Source: Jiangella anatolica (lineage in GTDB: Bacteria > Actinomycetota > Actinomycetes > Jiangellales > Jiangellaceae). Taken from it: a DNA stretch of 64,000 bases. Shown here in pieces: positions 1 to 5,574 of this stretch (its first letter is position 1; each line of letters starts with the position of its first letter). Location of the stretch: positions 1-64,000 of the forward strand of contig NZ_POTW01000021.1 of NCBI RefSeq assembly GCF_003236295.1, given 5' to 3'. The notes under the pieces are model-generated. The model made no database searches and was not told where the DNA came from. It worked only from the letters and a program-made list of their open reading frames with translations. A program made the position numbers and the translations under genes.

Positions 1-705
1 GGCACCCGCGGGCCCGCCGACGTCGACGCCGTCCGGTCCGCGATCGACCGGGCGCCGAACGTGCGGCTCACCGGCGTCGCGGGCTACGAGGGCTCGGTGG
101 CCGGCGACCGCACGCCGCCGTCGCTGTCCGCCGTCACGGCCTATCTGGAGTCGGTGCGCGAGGCCGGCGCCGCCGTCGCCTCGGACGTCGACGGCGAGGT
201 CGTGCTGTCGGCGGGCGGCAGCATGTTCTACGACGTGGTGGCGGACGTGCTGGGCGGCGCCGGGCGGGTGATCCTGCGCAGCGGCTGCTACGTCACGCAC
301 GACTCCGGCATGTTCCACCGCAACTCCCCGCTCGACGGACCGGACGCACCGGCGCGGCTGCGCGCAGCGCTCACCGTCTGGGGCACGGTCGTCTCCGCGC
401 CCGAGCCCGGCCGCGCCTTCCTCGACGTCGGCCGGCGCGACGCCTCCTTCGACCAGGGCCTGCCGATCCCGCTCGCGGTGCTCCCACGCGGGTCGTCGTC
501 GGTGCTGCCGCTCGAGGGTGCGGAGGTGACGGCACTGAACGACCAGCACGCGTTCCTGGCGGTACCGCCGGACGCGAAGGTGGCGGTCGGCGACCGGGTG
601 CAGCTCGGCATCTCGCACCCCTGCACGACGTTCGACAAGTGGCGCAGCATCCCGCTGACCAGCCCGGACGGCAGCGTCACCGACGTCGTAGAGACCTGCT
701 TCTGA
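1..705 (+). CDS. D-amino-acid deaminase / D-serine dehydratase-like protein (C-terminal part)
   Basis: The reading frame is open from the first base, so the gene begins outside the window and about 234 residues are visible. It resembles the C-terminal half of fold-type III PLP enzymes of the amino acid deaminase / D-threonine aldolase group: the end of an alanine-racemase-like barrel followed by a D-serine-dehydratase-like domain. The segments GCYVTHDSGMFH (about residues 94-105 of the visible part) and ISHPCTTFDKW (about 204-214) are where this family places its metal-binding His and Cys. The lysine that binds PLP would be in the missing N-terminal half. Expected role: cytosolic breakdown of D-amino acids. 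The exact substrate cannot be told from this fragment. Confidence 0.8.
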   Translation, partial: GTRGPADVDAVRSAIDRAPNVRLTGVAGYEGSVAGDRTPPSLSAVTAYLESVREAGAAVASDVDGEVVLSAGGSMFYDVVADVLGGAGRVILRSGCYVTHDSGMFHRNSPLDGPDAPARLRAALTVWGTVVSAPEPGRAFLDVGRRDASFDQGLPIPLAVLPRGSSSVLPLEGAEVTALNDQHAFLAVPPDAKVAVGDRVQLGISHPCTTFDKWRSIPLTSPDGSVTDVVETCF

Positions 706-710
706 CGACT

Positions 711-740
711 GGTACCACGGGCGGTACCGCCCGTGGTACC
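711..740. promoter_or_regulatory. perfect 30-bp palindrome, operator/promoter of the toxin-antitoxin pair
   Basis: The 30 bases equal their own reverse complement. They hold three GGTACC cores at 711, 723 and 735, separated by ACGGGC and its complement GCCCGT. The site lies 9 bases before the antitoxin ATG at 750. A possible -10 hexamer, TACCGT (737-742), overlaps its right end and sits 7 bases before that ATG, which would give a leaderless mRNA. Ribbon-helix-helix antitoxins usually bind such palindromes to repress their own operon. The assignment to this antitoxin is inferred. Confidence 0.7.
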
Positions 741-749
741 GTCGGTGAT

Positions 750-1070
750 ATGGCAACGAACCTGAGACTCCGCCCCGAGGCGGCGCAGGCGCTGCGGGCC
801 GAGGCCGAGCGCAGCGGCCGGTCCCAGCAGGAGGTGCTGCGCGCGGCCCTCGACAGCTATCTCGGCATCGACGAAGGCATCGACACCGGCCTCAACACCG
901 AGCCAGTGCATCGCCGGGACGCACCCGAGGGCGCGAGCGACCTTGAGCAGCTGATCGCCGCACAGATGATCCGGCCGCCGCGTGCGCCGTACCGGCGGCC
1001 GGCCCGGCGGCTCACGCTGCCGCCCGGCACGACGACGGCAGACGTGCTGGACCGCGACGACCGGATCTGA
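750..1070 (+). CDS. ribbon-helix-helix antitoxin (VapB-like)
   Basis: A 106-residue protein whose first 40 residues fit a ribbon-helix-helix DNA-binding domain: a short strand (NLRLRPE), then two helices with a QQEVLR segment. The C-terminal half is basic and proline-rich (RPPRAPYRRPARR) and is probably the disordered toxin-binding tail. The ATG at 750 was chosen because the homology begins there. There is no Shine-Dalgarno sequence, and the -10-like element 7 bases upstream suggests leaderless translation. The PIN-domain gene starts one base after its stop codon, so the two form one operon, which supports the antitoxin call. Confidence 0.8.
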   Translation: MATNLRLRPEAAQALRAEAERSGRSQQEVLRAALDSYLGIDEGIDTGLNTEPVHRRDAPEGASDLEQLIAAQMIRPPRAPYRRPARRLTLPPGTTTADVLDRDDRI

Positions 1071-1071
1071 C

Positions 1072-1476
1072 GTGCGGGTCTACCTCGACACGAGCGCGCT
1101 GCTCAAACGCGCCGTCCAGGAGGACGAGTCCGAGGCGCTGGAGCAGGCGCTCGAGGAGCACATCGACAACGACGACGCCCTCGTCACATCGACGCTGGCC
1201 GGGCTCGAGATCGGCCGGGCGCTGCTGCGCATCGCCGAGGGCTACCCCGTGCAGGACGGGGTCGACGACGCCCTGGCCGGCATCGCCGAACGGCACATCA
1301 CCGAGGACGTCGTCGGGCTGGCCCGCCGCATCCGGCCGCCGATGCTGCGCTCGCTCGACGCCATCCACCTGGCGACGGCCTTTCTGCTCGACGCCGACCT
1401 CATGATCACCTACGACCACCGGCTGGCCGAGGCCTGCCGCTACAACACCCTCCGCGTCGCCGCACCTGGAACCTAG
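1072..1476 (+). CDS. PIN-domain ribonuclease toxin (VapC family)
   Basis: A 134-residue protein of typical VapC length beginning with GTG at 1072. The acidic residues of a PIN active site are all present: D6 in YLDTSALLK, E46 in LAGLEIGRAL, D96 in SLDAIHLATA and D115 in MITYDHRLAEA. These bind Mg2+/Mn2+ for RNA cleavage, usually of tRNA or rRNA. The preceding antitoxin gene ends one base upstream, so translation is probably coupled. Nothing suggests inactivation. The family is certain; the RNA target is unknown. Confidence 0.88.
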   Translation: MRVYLDTSALLKRAVQEDESEALEQALEEHIDNDDALVTSTLAGLEIGRALLRIAEGYPVQDGVDDALAGIAERHITEDVVGLARRIRPPMLRSLDAIHLATAFLLDADLMITYDHRLAEACRYNTLRVAAPGT

Positions 1477-1487
1477 CCGCTCCCGCG

Positions 1488-1883
1488 TCAGCTCCTCAGC
1501 AGCGCGGGGAAGACGTGGTCACGCAGCAGCGGCGCGACCGTGGCGGAACCGGCGGGGTGCAGCCAGCGCAGCTCCGCGATCTCCCGGGCCGCGACGGGCT
1601 CGGCGGGGAGCGCGGCGGTGTAGACGGTCGCCGTGACGGCGGCGCCGGGCTCGTTGGCGGCCGGCGCGGTCCAGACGCCCAGTTCGGCGAGGTCGGCGTG
1701 GCGCAACGCGACGCCGATCTCCTCGGCCACCTCGCGCAGCGCCGCGGCCGCCGCGTCCTCGCCGGGCTCCAGTTTGCCGCCGGGCAGCATGAACGCGTCG
1801 GTGTCGCGCTTGCGGACGGTGAGCACCCGCCGCTCGGCGTCGAGGAAGCAGACCGCCGCGACGACGAAGTGAGGCGAGAGCAC
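1488..1883 (-). CDS. NUDIX hydrolase
   Basis: A 131-residue protein with a complete Nudix box at residues 36-58 (G36, E42, R50-E51, E54-E55, G57), which binds Mg2+ and cleaves nucleoside diphosphate-X substrates. The length and the LTVRKR segment before the box suggest a MutT-like house-cleaning enzyme or an ADP-ribose/NTP pyrophosphatase; the substrate is undetermined. It starts with GTG only 4 bases after the stop of the EamA transporter gene on the same strand, so the two are probably co-transcribed. Its 3' end meets the PIN toxin gene tail to tail with 11 bases between. Confidence 0.88.
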   Translation of the reverse strand: MLSPHFVVAAVCFLDAERRVLTVRKRDTDAFMLPGGKLEPGEDAAAAALREVAEEIGVALRHADLAELGVWTAPAANEPGAAVTATVYTAALPAEPVAAREIAELRWLHPAGSATVAPLLRDHVFPALLRS

Positions 1884-1887
1884 GTAC

Positions 1888-2883
1888 CTACCGTACCGGC
1901 CGCCAGGCGGGGACGGCGGGGACGGCGTCGGCGGCCGGCTCCGGCGACGACGGCGCCGGCGGGGTGCCCGTCCCGCCGAACTCGGCCAGGCCGATGCCGG
2001 CCAGCACCACCAGACCGCCGACCATCTGTGCCGCCGTGAGGCTCTGCCCCAGCCACGCCCACGCCACCACCGCGGACCCGACCGGCTCGGACATCCCGAT
2101 GACGCCGCACGCCGTCGGCGAGATGTGCCGCAGCGCGGCGAGGTTGAGCCCGTACGCCACGATCGTCCCGAACACGATGATGCACAGCACCGTCGACCAC
2201 GCCGGCACCGACACCGACGAGAACGCGCCCAGCAGCGACGTCGAGCGGCTGAGCGGGGCGAGGTCCACCGTCCACCACGGCTGTGCGACGGCCCAGAACA
2301 GGGCCGCGAAGCCGAACATCCAGAACGTCAGCGACAGCGAGTCGCGGTGGCCGGACATCCGCGACCCGACGAGATAGTAGCTGGCCAGGCAGGCGGCCGC
2401 GCCGAAGCCGGCCAGCACGCCGACGGCGTCCAGCCCGATGTCGGTCCACACCTGGGCGACCAGCGCCAGCCCGATCAATGCGAGCCCGATGCCCAGCCAC
2501 GTCTGCCGCCGGATCCGCTGGCGCAAAACCGCCCAGCTGAACAGCGCCACCATCGCCGGCGCGGTGAACTCCAGCAGCAGCGCGATGCCCACCGGCAGCC
2601 GGTCGATCGCCGTGAAGTAGAGCCACTGCACCAGTGCGCCGCCGGCCACCCCGAGCACGACCAGGAAGGGCAGCTCCCGCAGTCCGATCCGCAGCCGGCC
2701 CGGCGCGATCGCCAGCACGGCGACCAGCAGGATCAGCGCGGCGCCGGTCGAGCGCAGCGCCGCCAGCACCGCGGGCTCCACCCCCGCCTCCAGCGCCACC
2801 TTCGACATCGACGCGTTGACGGAGAAGAACACCGCGGCGAGGGCGACGTAGGCGACGCCGCGCGCAGGGTTCGGACGACTCAC
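1888..2883 (-). CDS. EamA/DMT-family exporter
   Basis: A 331-residue membrane protein with about ten hydrophobic helices arranged as two EamA halves (roughly residues 10-145 and 160-300), as in RhtA-like drug/metabolite exporters. The C-terminal tail is proline- and alanine-rich and probably cytosolic. The start is GTG at 2883. Such proteins usually export amino acids or other small metabolites; the substrate cannot be read from sequence. It is the first gene of a two-gene unit with the NUDIX hydrolase. Confidence 0.85.
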   Translation of the reverse strand: MSRPNPARGVAYVALAAVFFSVNASMSKVALEAGVEPAVLAALRSTGAALILLVAVLAIAPGRLRIGLRELPFLVVLGVAGGALVQWLYFTAIDRLPVGIALLLEFTAPAMVALFSWAVLRQRIRRQTWLGIGLALIGLALVAQVWTDIGLDAVGVLAGFGAAACLASYYLVGSRMSGHRDSLSLTFWMFGFAALFWAVAQPWWTVDLAPLSRSTSLLGAFSSVSVPAWSTVLCIIVFGTIVAYGLNLAALRHISPTACGVIGMSEPVGSAVVAWAWLGQSLTAAQMVGGLVVLAGIGLAEFGGTGTPPAPSSPEPAADAVPAVPAWRPVR

Positions 2884-2970
2884 CAGGGCGACAGTAGTGA
2901 ACGACCCGTTTGCTCCTCAAGGCCTTTCTCGCCTGGTGGTATGACGCCTCTTCACCGATGACGCGTCGCC

Positions 2971-3615
2971 TCAGTCGTTGGTCGACGGCCCCGGCCCAGT
3001 CGCGGTGTACCGGGCGGCGATGGTGCGGACGGCCTCGTCGACGACCTGAGCGGCGCGTTCGGCGCTCACCTTCCAGCCCGGCACGAGGAGTGTCGGCCAG
3101 AAGACGTAGTTGGAGATCATGCCCAGGAACTGGGTGGCTGCGAGGTCCACGTCCTCGACCCGCACCGTTCCCGCCTCGTGCTCAGCCAGGAGGTAGCTGC
3201 GCACGGACTCGAAGTAGGGCATCTTCCCCTGCGAGAACTGCGCATTGGCGAGTTCGGGGAATCGCGGCAGCTCCGCGATGACGATGCGGAACAGGTCGGT
3301 CATCTGGGCGCGGCTCAACAGCTCGGCGTAGCGGCGACCGATGGTGCTGAGCCCGTCGACGATGTCGCCCGCCGGCGGAGGATCTCCGTCGTCAGCGGTT
3401 GACCAGGACTCGGTGACCATGGCGTCGAACAGAGCAGCCTTGCTCGGAAACTGCTTGAACAAGGTGGCTCGCGAAACGCCCGAGCGCTCTGCGATCCGCG
3501 CCAGCGACGTCCGGTCATAGCCCAACTCGAGGAACAGTGCGGTCGCGGCGGTCAAGATCAGCGCGCGCTTCTCCTGGGCGACGCGCTGGTGGTACGTCGG
3601 CACGACCCTGCTCAT
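2971..3615 (-). CDS. TetR-family repressor of the adjacent SDR/oxidoreductase genes
   Basis: A 214-residue regulator. Residues 10-65 form a TetR helix-turn-helix (TSLARIAERSGVSRATLFKQFPSK) and the rest an AefR-like ligand-binding domain. It is transcribed away from the SDR gene at 3729. The 113-bp gap between them holds two copies of the inverted repeat GGTGAGT-N6-RCTCACC, one of them over a probable promoter. The layout implies that it represses itself and the SDR operon until a small hydrophobic ligand binds. The ligand is unknown. Confidence 0.9.
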   Translation of the reverse strand: MSRVVPTYHQRVAQEKRALILTAATALFLELGYDRTSLARIAERSGVSRATLFKQFPSKAALFDAMVTESWSTADDGDPPPAGDIVDGLSTIGRRYAELLSRAQMTDLFRIVIAELPRFPELANAQFSQGKMPYFESVRSYLLAEHEAGTVRVEDVDLAATQFLGMISNYVFWPTLLVPGWKVSAERAAQVVDEAVRTIAARYTATGPGPSTND

Positions 3616-3630
3616 GGGGCGAGCATACGA

Positions 3631-3650
3631 GGTGAGTGGCTTGACTCACC
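3631..3650. promoter_or_regulatory. TetR operator 1
   Basis: An inverted repeat with 7-bp perfect arms, GGTGAGT and ACTCACC, around a 6-bp spacer. It lies 15 bases from the TetR start codon and covers the -35 element TTGACT (3641-3646) of the forward promoter. It matches the second site at 3675, so both probably bind the same TetR dimer. Confidence 0.7.
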
Positions 3651-3669
3651 ACTGTGGCCGGCCTAGTGT
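3641..3669 (+). promoter_or_regulatory. promoter of the SDR operon
   Basis: TTGACT (3641-3646) and TAGTGT (3664-3669) are separated by 17 bp, a good sigma-70/HrdB-type spacing. The -35 element lies inside TetR operator 1, and operator 2 begins 5 bases after the -10, so a bound repressor would block initiation. The match is by eye; no transcript evidence is available. Confidence 0.55.
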
Positions 3670-3674
3670 CGATT

Positions 3675-3702
3675 CAGTGGTGAGTCGCTCGGCTCACCAC
3701 TG
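3675..3702. promoter_or_regulatory. TetR operator 2
   Basis: An inverted repeat with 10-bp perfect arms, CAGTGGTGAG and CTCACCACTG, and an 8-bp spacer. The core GGTGAGT-N6-GCTCACC repeats operator 1 with one change. The two centres are 48 bp apart, about 4.5 helical turns. The site lies between the promoter and the SDR start codon. Confidence 0.7.
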
Positions 3703-3728
3703 GCGGCCAGACACCGAAGGAACAGCTG

Positions 3729-4508
3729 ATGCCCCGCTTCGACAACCAGACCGTGCTCGTGACCGGTGGAACCGGCGGCCAGGGCTCCAGCCACGTACGC
3801 GCCTTCCACGCGGAGGGAGCGAACGTGGTGATCGGCGACATCGACCCCGAACGCGGCGCCGCTCTCGCCGACGAGCTCGGGACCCGTGCTCGCTTCACCC
3901 GCCTCGACGTCACCGACGAGAGCTCGTGGTCCGCCGCCGTGCTGGCCGCCGAGAGCGCCTTCGGCGCCCTGAACGTGCTCGTCAACAACGCGGGAGTCCA
4001 GAACCCGCCGGCGCCGATCGAGAACACGGACCAGGCCACGTGGGCGCGCATCCTCGACGTCAACCTCACCGGGACCTTCCTCGGCATCAAGGCCGCGGCC
4101 CCCGCTCTGCGCCGCGCGGCCGGAGGAGCCATCGTCAACATCGCCTCGACCATGGGCCTGGGCGGCACGGCGCACTACGCGCCGTACGTCGCCAGCAAGT
4201 GGGCCGTGCGTGGCCTCACACAGACGGCGGCGCTCGAGCTCGGCCGCGACCGCATCCGGGTGAACACCATCCACCCCGGCGTGATCGCGACCCCCTTCAT
4301 CCACGAACCTGCAGCCGGCGCGGTAGCGGCGATCGCCGACTTCTACTCACCCGAGCCGTTCGCCGTCCCCCGGCTCGGGGAGCCGGCCGAGGTCACCCGG
4401 CTTCTCCTGTTCCTCACGTCATCGGACGCGTCGTTCATCACGGGGTCGGAGTACGTCATCGACGGTGGACTCCTCCTCGGCCCCGCCCTTCAGGCCGAGA
4501 CCGCATGA
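3729..4508 (+). CDS. SDR-family NAD(P)-dependent oxidoreductase
   Basis: A 259-residue classical short-chain dehydrogenase/reductase. Visible elements are the nucleotide-binding TGGTGGQG (residues 12-19), D60 of the adenine pocket, NNAGV (86-90), catalytic S140, and Y153-x3-K157. The aspartates in GDID (36-39) after the second strand favour NAD(H). The C-terminal segment SEYVIDGGLL is standard for the family. The alcohol/ketone substrate is unknown. It is the first gene downstream of the two TetR operators and overlaps the next gene by 4 bp. Confidence 0.9.
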   Translation: MPRFDNQTVLVTGGTGGQGSSHVRAFHAEGANVVIGDIDPERGAALADELGTRARFTRLDVTDESSWSAAVLAAESAFGALNVLVNNAGVQNPPAPIENTDQATWARILDVNLTGTFLGIKAAAPALRRAAGGAIVNIASTMGLGGTAHYAPYVASKWAVRGLTQTAALELGRDRIRVNTIHPGVIATPFIHEPAAGAVAAIADFYSPEPFAVPRLGEPAEVTRLLLFLTSSDASFITGSEYVIDGGLLLGPALQAETA

Positions 4509-4981
4509 GCACGCCAGACACGACCGGATGGAACGACTCGGCACGGGACTCGTCTCTGTCGCACCTGCCCGATCACATTCGGCGGGCCATCGAGATCACC
4601 CCCGCCGCAGGCACCAGCGAGCGGATCATCGACATCACGACGCTGGGGCGGCGCACCGGCCGAGCACGCCGCATCGAGATCTTCTTCTACCGTGCCGCGG
4701 GCGCCACCTACCTGTGTAGCGGCGCCGGCGGGGCTGCCACCGATTGGCATGCGAACCTTCTCGCCCATCCCGACTTCACCTTCCACCTCAAGAACGGGAT
4801 CCGTGCCGACCTGCCGGCACGGGCCACGCCGGTCACCGACCGCGCTGAACGTCAGGCCGTGCTGGCGGAGATCGTCGCGGATCTCAATCAGCCGCACGAC
4901 CCCGGCACCATCCGGCCGACTCGGCTCGAAGACTGGGCCGACAGCCGGCTGATGCGCATCAGCTTCCGCCATCGGCCGTGA
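4505..4981 (+). CDS. nitroreductase/deazaflavin (F420)-dependent oxidoreductase, Ddn-like
   Basis: A 158-residue single-domain split-barrel protein of the family that includes mycobacterial Ddn, F420H2-dependent reductases of quinones and nitro compounds. The diagnostic block is TTLGRRTGRARRIEIFF (about residues 45-61), followed by a cofactor-binding strand and DWHANLLAHPD (about 79-89). It begins with ATG overlapping the SDR stop (ATGA), so both enzymes are made from one mRNA under TetR control and may act on the same compound. Its last 23 bp overlap the convergent DNA glycosylase gene. Confidence 0.82.
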   Translation: MSTPDTTGWNDSARDSSLSHLPDHIRRAIEITPAAGTSERIIDITTLGRRTGRARRIEIFFYRAAGATYLCSGAGGAATDWHANLLAHPDFTFHLKNGIRADLPARATPVTDRAERQAVLAEIVADLNQPHDPGTIRPTRLEDWADSRLMRISFRHRP

Positions 4982-5522
4982 TCGTGGACATGGCGGGCTC
5001 GACGCCGGCGGCGACGGCCGCCGCCCGGTAGGCCGCGGCGAGGCTGTCCGGCGTCTCGTGGGCGTTCAGCCCGCTCGGGTTCGGCAGCGCCCACAGCTGC
5101 GCGCCGGCCAGGTCCTCGGGTTGACGTCCGGCGACGGCGCGGGGCCGGCCGAACGCCGTCCGGTACGCGGTGAGGCCCAGCACCGCCACCACCCGCGGCG
5201 CCAGCCGGGCCACCTTCTCCGTCAGCACGGCGGCGCCGGCCGCCAGCTCGGCCGCGGTCAGCTCGTCCGCCCGGGCCGTCGCCCGGGCGACCAGGTTGGT
5301 GACCCCGAGCCCGCGACGGGTCAGGTCGGACGGCGCGGCGATGACGCCGGCCCGGATCAGCGCCGGGTAGTACCGGTTGCCCGGCCGGCCGAAATGGGTC
5401 TGCGTCGCGACCGTCATCAGGCCGGGGTTGATGCCCACGAACAGCAGCCGCAGATCCGGCCCGATCAGGTCCGGCAGCGTGCCGTCGCGGAACGCCTCCA
5501 ACTCGGCTCGAGTGAACCCCAC
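4959..5522 (-). CDS. mug: mismatch-specific (G:U/T) DNA glycosylase, Mug family
   Basis: A uracil-DNA-glycosylase superfamily protein of 187 residues from the GTG at 5522. Motif GINPG (about 31-35, with Asn in the Mug/TDG active-site position) and NPSGLN (about 149-154, inserted into the helix at the lesion) define the Mug group. It removes uracil or ethenocytosine opposite guanine in base excision repair. The frame can be extended to 5549, but that extension would be encoded by the stem of the terminator hairpin at 5535-5566, so the start at 5522 is preferred. The gene converges on and overlaps the Ddn-like gene by 23 bp. Confidence 0.85.
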   Translation of the reverse strand: MGFTRAELEAFRDGTLPDLIGPDLRLLFVGINPGLMTVATQTHFGRPGNRYYPALIRAGVIAAPSDLTRRGLGVTNLVARATARADELTAAELAAGAAVLTEKVARLAPRVVAVLGLTAYRTAFGRPRAVAGRQPEDLAGAQLWALPNPSGLNAHETPDSLAAAYRAAAVAAGVEPAMSTITADGGS

Positions 5523-5534
5523 CCGAGCAGCGTA

Positions 5535-5566
5535 AGGGGCCGCCGCCACGAACGGCGGCGGCCCCT
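5535..5566 (-). terminator. terminator hairpin after the M64 peptidase gene
   Basis: Perfect 13-bp GC arms (5535-5547 and 5554-5566, AGGGGCCGCCGCC and its complement) enclose a 6-base loop. The hairpin lies 8 bases past the stop codon of the metallopeptidase gene transcribed leftwards. There is no clear U-tract, which is common in actinobacteria. Confidence 0.65.
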
Positions 5567-5574
5567 CAGGCCGG

